Shown here: piece after piece, positions 9,715 to 19,680 of the stretch | Layout: each line of letters begins with the position of its first letter | Numbering within the stretch: the first letter of the stretch is position 1 | NCBI GenBank assembly: GCA_963698435.1 | Contig: CAVOQV010000020.1 | Span: 62,001 to 126,000 of the forward strand | DNA length: 64,000 bases | Source: Sva-07 sp963698435 | GTDB lineage: Bacteria; Actinomycetota; Acidimicrobiia; Acidimicrobiales; Ilumatobacteraceae | Reading direction: 5' to 3' | Notes under the pieces: generated by a model | What the model was told of the DNA's origin: nothing | Databases searched by the model: none | The model's input: only the letters and a program-made list of their open reading frames with translations | Translations under genes and position numbers: made by a program

Positions 9715-10518
9715 ATGGACGTCACCGAAGTGCTCGCCGATCTCCGCGCCGAACAGCAGGCCCTCGACGACATCGTCGCCCGCCTCGACGCCGACCAGTG
9801 GCAGCTGCCGACACCGAGCCCCGGCTGGACGGTCGCCGACCAGATCGGCCATCTCACCTACTTCGACCGCAATGCCGCGCTCGCGATCACCGATCCGGCG
9901 GCGTTCCAGGACGCCATGCACGCGCTCCTCGGCTCGGGCGGTGGTGATGGCGCCTCGGCGGACGACATGACGCTCGGGCCGTACCGGGCGATGTCCCCCG
10001 ACGAACTCCTCGCCGCTTGGCGGTCCGGTCGCCAGGAACTGGCCGCGGCCGGCGCGACACTCGCCAACGACACGCGGATCGCATGGTACGGACCGTCGAT
10101 GGGATCGAAGTCGTTCCTCACCGCGCGGTTGATGGAGTCCTGGGCCCACGGCCAGGACGTCGTCGACACCGTCGGCGCCACCCGCGAGCCGACCGATCGG
10201 TTGCGTCACGTCGCGCAGCTCGGATTCATCACCCGCGGTTGGACCTACGTCAACCGGGGACTCGACGTACCGACGATGCCGGTGCGCGTCGAGCTGACCT
10301 CACCGTCGGGCGGGATCTGGGCATTCGGTCCCGACGACGCTGCGGAGTCGATCGTGGGGACCGCCGAGGACTTCTGCCTCGTCACCACCCAGCGTCGCCA
10401 CGTCGACGACACCGACCTCGTCGTCACCGGCGAATCCGCCCGCGACTGGATGGAGAAGGCCCAGCTCTTCGCCGGCCCCGCATCCGATGGCCCTCCTGCG
10501 CGTAGTGTCGGTGCATGA
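9715..10518 (+). CDS. TIGR03084-type mycothiol-DinB/maleylpyruvate-isomerase-like protein
   Basis: The product is 267 residues. The N-terminal four-helix bundle has the actinobacterial sequence PGWTVADQIGHLTYFD (residues about 41-56), and a later ESWAHGQDVVD carries the second and third metal-ligand positions. This is typical of mycothiol-dependent enzymes with a DinB fold, for which a thiol-transfer or isomerase role is assumed. I use ATG 9715 because upstream in-frame residues run back through the divergent promoter region. The stop overlaps the epoxide hydrolase start (ATGA), so the two are translationally coupled and may handle the same electrophilic metabolite. Confidence 0.82.
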   Translation: MDVTEVLADLRAEQQALDDIVARLDADQWQLPTPSPGWTVADQIGHLTYFDRNAALAITDPAAFQDAMHALLGSGGGDGASADDMTLGPYRAMSPDELLAAWRSGRQELAAAGATLANDTRIAWYGPSMGSKSFLTARLMESWAHGQDVVDTVGATREPTDRLRHVAQLGFITRGWTYVNRGLDVPTMPVRVELTSPSGGIWAFGPDDAAESIVGTAEDFCLVTTQRRHVDDTDLVVTGESARDWMEKAQLFAGPASDGPPARSVGA

Positions 10519-11654
10519 TCACGCCGTTCACGATCGACGTTCCCGACACGCTGCTCGACGATCTGCGGGCCCGGCTGCGCAACACACGATGGCCCGAGCG
10601 TGAACTGGTCGACGACTGGTCGCAGGGCACGCCGCTCTCGTACGTCCGGGACGTCTGCGACTACTGGGCGAACGACTACGACTGGCGCTCCCGCGAGGCA
10701 GCGCTGAACCGCTTCGACCAGTACACGACTCCCGTCGAGGGGGTGTCCGACCCCGGCGTGCACTTCGTGCACGTGCGCTCGCCGCATCCCGACGCGATGC
10801 CGCTGTTGATTTCGCACGGTTGGCCGGGCTCGATCGTCGAGTTCCACAAGGTGATCGAGCCGCTGACCGACCCGACCCGGTTCGGTGGCGACGCTGCCGA
10901 CGCGTTCCACGTGGTCGCTCCGTCGCTGCCCGGCTTCGGGTTCTCGGGCAAGCCGACCTCGACAGGCTTCGGGGTGCCGAAGATCGGCGACACGTTCGCC
11001 GCACTGATGGCGACGCTCGGCTACGACCGCTACGTCGCGCAGGGTGGCGACTGGGGCTCTGCGATCACCACGGCGATCGGAGGTACCGACGTCGACCACT
11101 GCGCCGCGATCCACGTCACCCTGGCGATGGGCGCGCGTCCGAAGCTCGAAGGGGAACCGACTCCTGAGGAGCAACGGGCGCTCGACGGCCTCGCCTACTA
11201 CGCCGAGTGGGATTCCGGATACTCCAAGCAGCAGTCGACGAGACCGCAGTCGATCGGGTACGGCCTCGTCGACTCGCCCGCGGCGCAGGCGGCCTGGGTG
11301 CTGGAGAAGTTCTGGGCGTGGACCGACTGCGACGGCCATCCCGAGAACGTGCTCACGCGCGACGAGCTGCTCGACAACGTGATGCTGTACTGGATCAACG
11401 CCAACGGCGCATCGTCGGCACGCATCTACTGGGAGAGCTTCGGCAAGGGTCCAGCACCTGCGACGGTCACGATCCCGTCGGGGTTCACCGCGTACCCGAA
11501 GGAGATCGCACCGCCGGTGCGCTCCTGGGTCGAGTCGATGTTCACCGACATCCGCTACTGGAACGAGCAGCCGACGGGCGGCCACTTCGCCGCGTTCGAG
11601 GTGCCGGAGATGTTCGTCGACGACATCCGGACCTGCTTTCGCCAGTTCCGCTGA
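10515..11654 (+). CDS. Epoxide hydrolase (alpha/beta-hydrolase fold)
   Basis: The product is 379 residues and opens with the conserved epoxide-hydrolase N-terminal segment (PFTIDVPDTLLDDLRARL). The oxyanion-hole motif HGWPGS is at 101-106, the nucleophile Asp179 sits in GGDWGS, and the probable catalytic His357 lies in TGGHFAAFE near the C-terminus. These are the marks of the microsomal-type epoxide hydrolases that add water to an epoxide to give a diol. It overlaps the upstream mycothiol-DinB gene by four bases. Coupling of a mycothiol-linked protein to an epoxide hydrolase suggests detoxification of an epoxide, but the substrate is not evident. Confidence 0.92.
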   Translation: MITPFTIDVPDTLLDDLRARLRNTRWPERELVDDWSQGTPLSYVRDVCDYWANDYDWRSREAALNRFDQYTTPVEGVSDPGVHFVHVRSPHPDAMPLLISHGWPGSIVEFHKVIEPLTDPTRFGGDAADAFHVVAPSLPGFGFSGKPTSTGFGVPKIGDTFAALMATLGYDRYVAQGGDWGSAITTAIGGTDVDHCAAIHVTLAMGARPKLEGEPTPEEQRALDGLAYYAEWDSGYSKQQSTRPQSIGYGLVDSPAAQAAWVLEKFWAWTDCDGHPENVLTRDELLDNVMLYWINANGASSARIYWESFGKGPAPATVTIPSGFTAYPKEIAPPVRSWVESMFTDIRYWNEQPTGGHFAAFEVPEMFVDDIRTCFRQFR

Positions 11655-11673
11655 GATCGGGCTGGATGGGCTA

Positions 11674-11693
11674 ACTTGACCCGCGGGTCAAGT
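11674..11693. promoter_or_regulatory. 20-bp perfect palindrome, candidate operator of the MFS gene
   Basis: The sequence ACTTGACCCGCGGGTCAAGT reads identically on both strands over 20 bp. It lies in the 50-bp gap after the epoxide hydrolase and ends 11 bp before the MFS start codon, so a bound protein would block that transcript. It contains a TTGACC that could also act as a -35 box. No regulator gene is adjacent, so the binding protein is probably encoded elsewhere. Confidence 0.6.
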
Positions 11694-11704
11694 GCCCGTC
11701 CACG

Positions 11705-13018
11705 ATGTCCGTCACACCCGATCTCGACACCCCTCCCGATCACGGCCACAAGCCCGGCACCGCCAGGGCGGCCTTGTCGTACCGGGGATTCCGGATCATC
11801 TTCATCGGCTTGGCGTTGTCGAACATCGGCACGTGGATGCAGAACTTCACGCTTCCCGCCTACATCGACGACCGCACGGGCCGACCCGCGCTGGTCGGCC
11901 TGATGATCTTCGCCCAACTCGGACCGCTGCTCGTGCTGTCGATCCCCGCCGGCGTACTCGCCGACCGCGTGTCGAAGCAGAAGCTGCAGCTCACGATGCA
12001 GAGCTCCTCGGTCGTGTTGACGATCGCCATCGCCTATTTCGTCGCCCAGGACTCTGCGCTCTGGACGATCTTTGCTGCGCAGCTCGGAATCGGCATCGCG
12101 AACGCCTTCAACGCGCCCGCCTTCCAGGCGTCGATGCCCTTGTTGGTGCATCGCCAGGATCTCCCCGGCGCCATCTCGCTGAACTCGGCGATGATCAACG
12201 GCACCCGGGTGATCGGCCCCGTCCTCGCAGCGGTGCTCGCGGTGGCCGGTCTGAGCGTGTCGAGCATCTTCCTCGTCAACGCTGCGACGTACCTGTTCTT
12301 CATCGCTGCGCTGCTGATCGTGCGCATGCCGGATGTTCGCAGCGGCAACACCACCCGAGGCTTCCGGTCGCTCACCATCGGACTCAACATCGCCAGAGAA
12401 CGTCTGGTGTTGAACCGACTCCTGCTCGGCATGTTCCTGTTCTCGCTGTTCAGCCTCGTCTACATCGGGCTGTTTCCGTCGGTCGCACGACTGAACTTCG
12501 ACATCGCGCCCTCGAGCGCGACCTATCGCTGGCTGTATGCCACGTGGGGTGCCGGCGCGTTCCTCGGAGCGCTGTCGGTGGGCACGTTCCTGTCGTCGAT
12601 CGACCGCAAGGTGCTGATCGTTCGAGGGTTCACCGGTTTCGCCGTTGCGCTCGGCGTGTTCTCGCAGGTCCGGGGGCCCGAGCTCGCCTTTCCCGTCGGC
12701 TTCGTCCTCGGCTTCTTCTATTTCATGGTGGCAACGGCGATCACGACCACGTTCCAGTTGAACATGAAGAACACCGAGCGGGCGACGGTGATGCCGCTGT
12801 GGTTCATGGTGTTCGGTGGCACGGTGCCGATCGGCAACCTCCTGTTCGGCGTGGTGATCGAATGGGTCGGCGCTCGCGCCGTCCTCGGCTTCGGCGCAGC
12901 GTTCGCGCTGTTCCTCGCCTGGTGGGTCGACCTGAGACGGTTGCCGCAGTCGGCCTTCCTGTCCGAGGAGGACGGCGGCGAGCCGTTCACTCCCACGAAC
13001 GCGACCCGCCTGCTCTGA
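11705..13018 (+). CDS. MFS transporter (MFS_3/EntS-like)
   Basis: A 437-residue inner-membrane protein with about twelve hydrophobic segments. It begins with a short hydrophilic N-terminus and then SYRGFRIIFIGLALSNIGTWM, typical of the MFS_3 (enterobactin exporter-like) group. The loop after the second helix has GVLADRVSKQKL, the MFS motif A region. It is likely a proton-driven exporter; the cargo is unknown. Start ATG 11705 lies 11 bp after the palindrome. The gene ends 1 bp before the stop of the convergent murF. Confidence 0.85.
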   Translation: MSVTPDLDTPPDHGHKPGTARAALSYRGFRIIFIGLALSNIGTWMQNFTLPAYIDDRTGRPALVGLMIFAQLGPLLVLSIPAGVLADRVSKQKLQLTMQSSSVVLTIAIAYFVAQDSALWTIFAAQLGIGIANAFNAPAFQASMPLLVHRQDLPGAISLNSAMINGTRVIGPVLAAVLAVAGLSVSSIFLVNAATYLFFIAALLIVRMPDVRSGNTTRGFRSLTIGLNIARERLVLNRLLLGMFLFSLFSLVYIGLFPSVARLNFDIAPSSATYRWLYATWGAGAFLGALSVGTFLSSIDRKVLIVRGFTGFAVALGVFSQVRGPELAFPVGFVLGFFYFMVATAITTTFQLNMKNTERATVMPLWFMVFGGTVPIGNLLFGVVIEWVGARAVLGFGAAFALFLAWWVDLRRLPQSAFLSEEDGGEPFTPTNATRLL

Positions 13019-13019
13019 A

Positions 13020-14319
13020 TCAGCGGGCGAGCAACTCGGCAACGATTCGTTCGAGGCCTGCCGATCGGCTGGCCTTGACGAGCACGGCGCTCTCCGGACC
13101 GAGCGGACCGAGCGCTGCAGCGACGTCGTCCACAGGCACGATCCCGTAGAGTTCGGTCCCGACGGCCAGCAGTTCGACGCCGAGGCTGCGGGCGCGCTCG
13201 GCGATCTCGCGGTGAGCGGGCCCGGGATCCTCGATCTCGGCCATCAAACCGAGCACGGCGATTCGCCTCTCGGCACCCATCACGGCGAGCGCGTCGAGCG
13301 CAGCGGCCATCGAGGTCGGGTTCGCGTTGTATGCGTCGTTGACGATCGTCGCACCGCCCGGCGCGGTCGACACCTCCATGCGCATCCCCGACACCGAGAC
13401 GTCGGCGAGGGCTGCCGCTGCGTCGCGGATGTCGACGCCGACCACGCCGGCGACGGCGAGGGCAGCAACCGCGTTCGACACCATGTGCATACCCGGCACG
13501 GGGAGCACGACCTGCGCCCTGCCCCACGGCGAATGGACGACGAAACGGGCCCGGGCGGCAGCGTCGAGTTCGATGTCGGCCGGGTGGACGTCGCCGGCCC
13601 AGCCGAACGTGACCACCGAGGCCGCGGTGCGCCCGGCCATCGCTGCGACTCGCTCGTCGTCGGCGTTGAGCACAGCGGTCCCCGCCGACGGGAGCGCTGC
13701 GACCAGTTCGCCCTTTGCCCGAGCAACGCCGGCCAGCCCGCCGACCAGCTCGGTGTGGGCGTGCCCGACGACGGTGACCACTCCGATGTCGGGGCGGGCG
13801 ACCTCGCAGAGCCGGCTGATCTCACCGAACCCGCGCATGCCCATCTCGACCACCAGCACCTCGGTGTCGTCGGGAGCGTTCAGGATCGTGACCGGCAGTC
13901 CCTGATCGTTGTTGAAGCTGCGTTCGTTCGCCGTGGTTCGCCGACCGGCCGCGCAGGCGGCGGCGACCATGTCCTTCGTCGTGGTCTTGCCCACGCTGCC
14001 GGTGATCCCCACCACCGTCGCGTCCAGGACGCGTTCGGGCCCATGCCGCCAGATCGAGCAGGGCACGAGCGGTGTCGGCCACCTCGATCGCCGTGCCGTC
14101 ACGGCGGAACGGATCGGGCTCGCTCGTCAGATCCGCGACCGCGCCGCGCTCGCGTGCAGCACCGATGAACTCATGGCCGTCGCGATCGGCGACGATCGGA
14201 ACGAAGATCTGGCCCGGCTGCGTGGAGCGCGAATCGAACGACGCGCCATCGAAGTCGACGTCCGGGCCGATCAGGCGACCGCCGATCCCGGCGGCGGCCT
14301 CGGATGCACGAATCCTCAC
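13020..14319 (-). CDS. murF: MurF (UDP-MurNAc-tripeptide:D-Ala-D-Ala ligase), reading frame broken once
   Basis: MurF adds D-Ala-D-Ala to UDP-MurNAc-tripeptide in the cytoplasm. The C-terminal 350 residues are clear: P-loop VVGITGSVGKTTTKD, then NERSFNNDQGLP, VEMGMRGFGEI and NDAYNANPTSM. The N-terminal domain (GASFDSRSTQPGQIFVP) is in a different frame that starts at a GTG at 14319. The two frames meet at 14037-14042 (GGGCCC); removing one base gives a smooth AAWAERVLDATVVGITG junction. MurF is normally essential, so a sequence error in the short homopolymer is more likely than a real mutation. It is divergent from ddl, whose product supplies its substrate, with start codons only 24 bp apart. 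Confidence 0.87.
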
Positions 14320-14343
14320 AGGCGCCGACGGTACCGTGGGCCG

Positions 14344-15447
14344 ATGACCCCGACGCGGCACTCCGGCGAGCGCATTCATCTCGTGGTGTTGTTCGGCGGC
14401 GAATCAGCCGAGCACGACGTGTCGTGCACCACCGCCGCCCACGTCCTGCGCGCGGCTGACCCCGAGCGTTATCGCATCACGCCGGTCGGGATCTCCACGG
14501 AGGGCCAGTGGGCGCTGGCCCACGAGGCGATCGAGGCGCTGATCGAGGGCCCGCATGCGATCCCGGGCCGCTTGAACCCGGCCGGCACCGACGTGTCGCC
14601 CACGCCGATGCTCGCCGACGCGTCGTCGTCCGACGAGGTCACCGTCGTACTCCCTCTCCTTCACGGCCCGATGGGCGAGGACGGAACCGTGCAGGGCATG
14701 CTCGACCTGGCCAACGTCGCCTACGTCGGCAGCGGGGTGCTCGGCTCCGCGGTCGCGATGGACAAGGCGATGGCGAAACAGGTCCTCACCGCGGCCGGCA
14801 TCCCCCAGGCGCGGTTCCGGGCATTCGGTGAGCACGAGATCACGCCGGGCTGGGCTGCGCAACTCGTCGACGACCTCGGGCTGCCCGTGTTCGTGAAGCC
14901 TGCCAACATGGGTTCGTCAGTCGGCGTGTCGAAGGCGACCACCGTCGAGGGGCTGCGCGAGGCGATCGACCATGCGTTGACCTACGACGAGATGATCGTG
15001 GTCGAAGAAGCGATCGTCGGACGAGAGATCGAGGTCGCCGTGCTCGGCGGCATCGAGCCCGAAGCGTCGCTCCCCGGCGAGATCGTGCCCGGCGAGGAGT
15101 TCTACAGCTACGAGGACAAGTACGTCACCGACGGCGCCCAACTCCTGATCCCTGCCCCACTCGCCGACCACGAGGCCGAGCGGGTGCGGGCACTCGCGAC
15201 CGACACGTTCCGGGCGCTGCGCTGCGACGGTCTCGCCCGCGTCGACTTCTTCTACGAGATGGACGACGCCGGCAACGGCCGCGGGTTCCTGTGCAACGAG
15301 GTGAACACGATGCCCGGCTTCACGCCGATCTCGATGTACCCGAAGCTGTGGATCCACTCGGGGATGAGCTACAGCGAGCTGATCGACCGCCTGGTCGACC
15401 TCGCCCTCGAGCGCCACGCCCGGCGCCGCCGCAACACCAAACACTGA
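14344..15447 (+). CDS. ddl: D-alanine--D-alanine ligase
   Basis: A 367-residue ATP-grasp ligase that makes D-Ala-D-Ala for peptidoglycan. Visible motifs are VLFGGESAEHDVS at the N-terminus, HGPMGEDGTVQG, the ATP-grasp loop VKPANMGSSVGVSK and the Mg-binding C-terminal EVNTMPGFTPISMYPK. Length and motif order fit Ddl of the DdlA type. ATG 14344 is chosen; frame upstream is open but is antisense to murF. The paired, divergent arrangement with murF makes functional sense since Ddl makes the dipeptide that MurF attaches. The stop is 3 bp before the stop of the convergent TetR gene. Confidence 0.93.
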   Translation: MTPTRHSGERIHLVVLFGGESAEHDVSCTTAAHVLRAADPERYRITPVGISTEGQWALAHEAIEALIEGPHAIPGRLNPAGTDVSPTPMLADASSSDEVTVVLPLLHGPMGEDGTVQGMLDLANVAYVGSGVLGSAVAMDKAMAKQVLTAAGIPQARFRAFGEHEITPGWAAQLVDDLGLPVFVKPANMGSSVGVSKATTVEGLREAIDHALTYDEMIVVEEAIVGREIEVAVLGGIEPEASLPGEIVPGEEFYSYEDKYVTDGAQLLIPAPLADHEAERVRALATDTFRALRCDGLARVDFFYEMDDAGNGRGFLCNEVNTMPGFTPISMYPKLWIHSGMSYSELIDRLVDLALERHARRRRNTKH

Positions 15448-15450
15448 CCG

Positions 15451-16062
15451 TCAGCTCGGAGCGAGAGCAGCGCGCAGGAATGCTCGGAGTTCGTCGCGGA
15501 GGTGGCGCAGGCCGGCGGGAGTCGGTTGCCAACCGACGGCGCGCAACGCCTCGGGCTCGGTGGCGATGCCGGTGAGCGTGGCGTAGCCCAACGCGGCGAC
15601 CAGTCGGGGGTCGCCGCGACGCAGCCGACCTGCGTCCATTTCGGCACCGAGATAGCCGACCGCGCGGTCCACGAGCGACTGGATGCGCGCACGGAGCCGC
15701 TCTGCCGGTTCCGAGTCCAGCCGGCTCACTTCGCGGATGAGCCCGAGCAGCGCCGGCCGGCGTACGGCCGGACGGAACACCGCCCGCACGACGGCATCGA
15801 TCCGATCGAGCGGATCGTCCGGGGCCGCACGCAGTGCCGCGTCGATCACGATGACCAACTCGGCGGCGGCGACGGCGAGCACCTCGTCGACGAGGGCGTC
15901 CTTCGACTCGAACCAGTACAGCACGGTCTGTTTGCGCACCCCGACCGTGCGAGCGATCTCGTCGAGCGACACGGCGTCGACGCCTCGGGTCCCGAACAGA
16001 TCGAGCGATGCCGCGAGAATCCGATCGCGTGTCGAGCCGCCGACATCTCCCGATCCGTTCAT
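15451..16062 (-). CDS. TetR-family transcriptional regulator
   Basis: The product is 203 residues. A typical TetR N-terminal DNA-binding domain covers residues about 10-55: TRDRILAASLDLFGTRGVDAVSLDEIAR, followed by VRKQTVLYWFESKDAL. The rest is a helical ligand-binding domain with no family-specific match I can name. ATG 16062 is only two bases from a 16-bp palindrome, so the messenger is probably leaderless or nearly so and the protein likely represses itself. It is divergent to the lipid-type operon beginning at 16103, which it probably controls through the same site. Confidence 0.9.
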   Translation of the reverse strand: MNGSGDVGGSTRDRILAASLDLFGTRGVDAVSLDEIARTVGVRKQTVLYWFESKDALVDEVLAVAAAELVIVIDAALRAAPDDPLDRIDAVVRAVFRPAVRRPALLGLIREVSRLDSEPAERLRARIQSLVDRAVGYLGAEMDAGRLRRGDPRLVAALGYATLTGIATEPEALRAVGWQPTPAGLRHLRDELRAFLRAALAPS

Positions 16063-16063
16063 C

Positions 16064-16079
16064 TCTACCAATTGGTAGA
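16064..16079. promoter_or_regulatory. 16-bp palindrome, probable operator of the adjacent TetR protein
   Basis: TCTACCAATTGGTAGA is a perfect 16-bp palindrome in the 40-bp gap between the divergent TetR gene (start 16062) and the acyl-CoA reductase gene (start 16103). Its size, symmetry and position at both promoters are those of a TetR operator. Occupancy would shut off both directions. Confidence 0.75.
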
Positions 16080-16102
16080 CGATCGTGCTAGAAAGGTCAA
16101 CC

Positions 16103-18472
16103 GTGATCGCCGAATCGCTCGCGGGGAAACGGATCGCCATCACCGGCGCGACCGGGTTCGTCGGCACTGCGCTCGTCGAGCGCCTGCTGCGATCGGTCCC
16201 CGACTGCGAGTTGGTGTTGCTCGTCCGCGATGGCCAACGCACCGGCGCAGCACGCCGCACCGAGCGAGATCTTCAAGAACGACGCATTCGATCGGCTGCG
16301 CGCCGAGTGCAAGGAACGCGACGTCGACTTCGCCACCGTCACGAGCCGGGTCACCACGGTCGCCGGCGACGTCACCCGCGACGGGCTGGGGCTGAACGAC
16401 GCCGATCGAGCGGTCTTCGCCAGCTGCGACACGGTGATCCATTCCGCCGCTGCAGTGTCGTTCGACTCGCCGCTGGACTCCGCCGTCGAGATCAACCTGC
16501 TCGGCCCGTCGCGCATCGCCGATCTGTGCAATGCCATCGGCATCACGCCTCACCTCGTCGCCGTGTCGACGTGCTATGTCGCCGGCAACCGCCGCGGCAA
16601 CGCACCGGAGAAACTCGTCAGCGACGGCCCGTTCGACATCGGGATCGACTGGCGCAGCGAGGTGGCCGCGAGCCGGCGACTGCGCTCTGACGCCGACGCG
16701 GCCAGCCGCAGCCGCGAACAGCTCGAAGCGTTCCGCAAGGAGGCCCGCACCGAACTCGGCGCCGCCGGCGCCCCGGCGCTCGCATCCAAGACCGAGCAGC
16801 TGCGCGAGAAGTGGGTCAAGGACCAACTGGTCGAAGCGGGACGGGCACGTGCCGCCAGTGTCGGCTGGCCCGACGCGTACGCGTTCACCAAGGCGCTCGG
16901 CGAGCAGGCGCTCACCGACGTCAAGGGCCCGGTGCCGGTGTCGATCGTTCGCCCGTCGATCATCGAGTCCGCGCTCGCCGAACCGAAGCCCGGCTGGATC
17001 CGCGGCTTCCGGATGGCCGAGCCGGTGCTGATCTCCTACGCCCGCGGCCTGCTCGACGAGTTCCCCGGCGTCCCCGAGGGAACCGTCGACGTCATCCCGG
17101 TCGACATCGTCGTCGCCGCGATCGTCGCGGTCGCTGCGCTCGGGCCGGAGCGAGCCCCGAGATCACGCAGGTCGCCTCCGGTGGCATCAACCCGCTCAAG
17201 TACCGGATGCTCGTCGACAACGTGAGCGGCTGGTTCCTCGAACACCCGATCTACGACGCCAAGGGACAACCGATCGTCGTGCCCGAGTTCCGCTTCCCCG
17301 GCAGGGGTCGCGTGCAGGGCCAGCTGAACCGGGCCAAGACGATCCTGAGCGCCGGCGAGAAGGTGCTGCAGAACCTCCCACTACGCGGACGCCAGGCCGA
17401 GTGGTCGGCACAGATCGAGACGAAGCGCACCGAGGTCGAGCGGGCGCTCACCTACGTCGAGCTGTACGGCCTCTACACCGAGTGCGAGGCGATCTACCAG
17501 GTCGACAACCTGATGCTCACGTGGGGCGAACTCGACGACACCGATCGGGCCATGTTCAACTTCGACCCGCGCTCGGTCGACTGGCCGACCTACATCACCC
17601 AGATCCACCTCCCCTCGATCGTCAAGCACGCCCGCGTCAAGACCACCCCCGGCCCCTCGCAGTCGACCGACCGCATGGCGCGACTGCGCAAGCAGGTGCT
17701 CGACCCGAAGCGCCAGGTCGTCGCGTTCGACCTCGAGAACACCCTGATCTCGTCGAACGTCGTCGAGAGCTACTCGTGGCTCGCCACCCGCCGCCTCGAC
17801 ACCCCCGAGCGGATCCGGTACGTCCTGCGCACGCTGGTCGAGGGGCCCGGACTGCTGAAGCTCGACCGCGCCGATCGCAGCGACTTCCTGCGCCACTTCT
17901 ACCGCCGGTACGAGGACGCACCGGTCGAGCAGATCGAGGCCGACGCACGCGAGATGTTCGGCCAGATCATCATGACCAAGTCGTTCCCCGAGGGGATGCG
18001 CCGCGTCCGCCAGCACCGCGCACTCGGCCACCGGACGATCCTGATCACCGGAGCGCTGAGCTTCAACGTCGAGGGTTTGCGGCCGCTGTTCGACGAGATC
18101 GTCGCCGCCGAGATGTCGATCAAGCCCGACAACACCTACTCGGGCGAGATGCACACGGTGCCGCCGACCGGTGAAGCCCGGGCGCAGGTGCTCGCCGACT
18201 ACTGCGACGCCGAGGGCTTCGACCTCGACGAGTGCGTCGCCTATGCCGACTCGTCCTCGGATCTTCCGCTGTTCGAGGCGGTCGGGTTCCCCGTGGCGGT
18301 CAACCCGGAGACGCGTCTCGCAGCGATCGCCCGCAAACGCGGCTGGCTGGTCGAGCACTGGTCCAAGGCTCCCGGCGGCCCGCGCCCCAGGCTCCCGATC
18401 GGGCCGCTGCTCTCCGAGCGCCAGCGCAACGAGCGTTTCGGGAGCGCACGACGAGGTAGGGCCGCGACATGA
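16103..18472 (+). CDS. Fatty acyl-CoA reductase-like SDR fused to HAD-IB phosphatase domain, frame broken twice
   Basis: The first 350 or so residues are a NAD-binding_4/male-sterility SDR: GKRIAITGATGFVGTALVERLL, then APSEIFKNDAFDRLR, SAAAVSFDSPLD, and YAFTKALGE as the Y-x-x-x-K site. The C-terminal 250 residues are a HAD-IB phosphatase with nucleophile segment VVAFDLENTLISSN and a YADSSSDLPLFEAVG aspartate motif. GTG 16103 has GAAAGG upstream. The frame moves at about 16232 (one extra C in GGCC would explain it) and returns at about 17156 (one C missing from GCCCCG). Both fit homopolymer errors, and I read it as one functional gene. Family members reduce long-chain acyl-CoA or acyl thioesters to aldehyde or alcohol. 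It heads a four-gene operon. Confidence 0.8.
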
Positions 18473-19680
18473 AAGCCCTCCAGGTGTCCCGCTCGGTTCC
18501 GCGGCTCGGCATCGCGCGGATCGCGTCGGCGATCTCACCGGTCACGGCCACCAAGCTCGGACCGCTCGAGTTCACGTCGGTCGACGAGCCCGACCTGCCC
18601 GGGCCAGGATGGCAGCGGGTGCACACCCGGCTGGCAGGCATCTGCGGATCGGATCTCTCGCTCGTCGAGGGCCACGCGTCGCTGTACTTCGAGGACTGGG
18701 TGTCGTTCCCGTTCGTTCCCGGCCACGAGGTCGTCGGCGAGCTCGACGACGGCACCCGCGTCATCCTCGAACCGGTCCTCGGACACGAGGCGCGCGGCTT
18801 CGCTCCCCCGTTCGACGGCGCCGCACCGGGCGACGGCGACGACTACGCACATCTTGCGACCGGCCCGCTCGAGCCGGGCATCCAGACCGGGTTCTGCTGC
18901 TCGACCGGCGGTGGATGGGCGCCGGAGTTCGTCGCGCACGAGTCACAGCTCCACCGCATCGGTGACGAGATGCCCGACGAGCGAGCCGTGTTGGTCGAGC
19001 CCTTCGCCGGCGGTATTCACGCCGCGCTGCTCGCGGCACCGGTCGTCGCTGCCCGCCACGACACCGGATCGGCCGGACGGGCACCGGCGATCGTTGCCGT
19101 GCTCGGCGCCGGCACGATGGGCCTCGCCGCGATCGCCGGCCTGCGCCGCTACGTGCCCGACGTGCGCATCATCGCCGGCGCCCGCTATCCCCACCAGCGC
19201 CAGTTCGCGAAGGAGTTCGGCGCCGACGTCGTCGTCGCCCCCGACGAGCTCCCCCGAGCGGTGAGGCGCGCCGCCGGTTGCCACATGGTCGGCGACCACC
19301 TCTCGTCGGGTGCCCACGTCACGATCGACGCCGTCGGCACCAGCGCGACCGTCGCCGACTGCCTACGAATCACCCGTCCCCGCGGACGAGTCGTGCTGCT
19401 CGGCATGCCGGCCGACGTCACACTCGACCTCACCGGGCTCTGGCACCGCGAGACCGAACTCAAGGGCGCCTACACCTACGGCACCGAGCACCTGCCCGAC
19501 GGCCGCACCGCCCGAACGTTCGACCTCGCCATCGAGACCGCTGACGATCTGCGCGCCGAGCGCCTGCTGTCGGCCACCTATCCCCTGTCCGACCATGTCG
19601 ACGCCATCGCCCACGCCGCCACCGCCGGCCGCCGCGGCGCCGTCAAGATCGCGTTCGATCTGCGCAAGGAAGCCAACTGA
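18469..19680 (+). CDS. Zinc-dependent medium-chain alcohol dehydrogenase
   Basis: A 403-residue MDR-superfamily protein. The catalytic domain shows the zinc-site sequence AGICGSDLSLVEGH and then FVPGHEVVGEL. A Cys-Cys segment (GFCCSTGGGWAPEFVAH) replaces the compact four-Cys structural zinc lobe of classical ADHs. The nucleotide-binding fold has VAVLGAGTMGLAAIAGL. It probably oxidises or reduces an alcohol/aldehyde with NAD(P). It starts on an ATGA overlap with the acyl-CoA reductase gene and ends on a TGATG overlap with the LarA-like gene, so all three are translated together. An aldehyde or alcohol passed from the reductase is the natural substrate guess. Confidence 0.87.
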   Translation: MKALQVSRSVPRLGIARIASAISPVTATKLGPLEFTSVDEPDLPGPGWQRVHTRLAGICGSDLSLVEGHASLYFEDWVSFPFVPGHEVVGELDDGTRVILEPVLGHEARGFAPPFDGAAPGDGDDYAHLATGPLEPGIQTGFCCSTGGGWAPEFVAHESQLHRIGDEMPDERAVLVEPFAGGIHAALLAAPVVAARHDTGSAGRAPAIVAVLGAGTMGLAAIAGLRRYVPDVRIIAGARYPHQRQFAKEFGADVVVAPDELPRAVRRAAGCHMVGDHLSSGAHVTIDAVGTSATVADCLRITRPRGRVVLLGMPADVTLDLTGLWHRETELKGAYTYGTEHLPDGRTARTFDLAIETADDLRAERLLSATYPLSDHVDAIAHAATAGRRGAVKIAFDLRKEAN

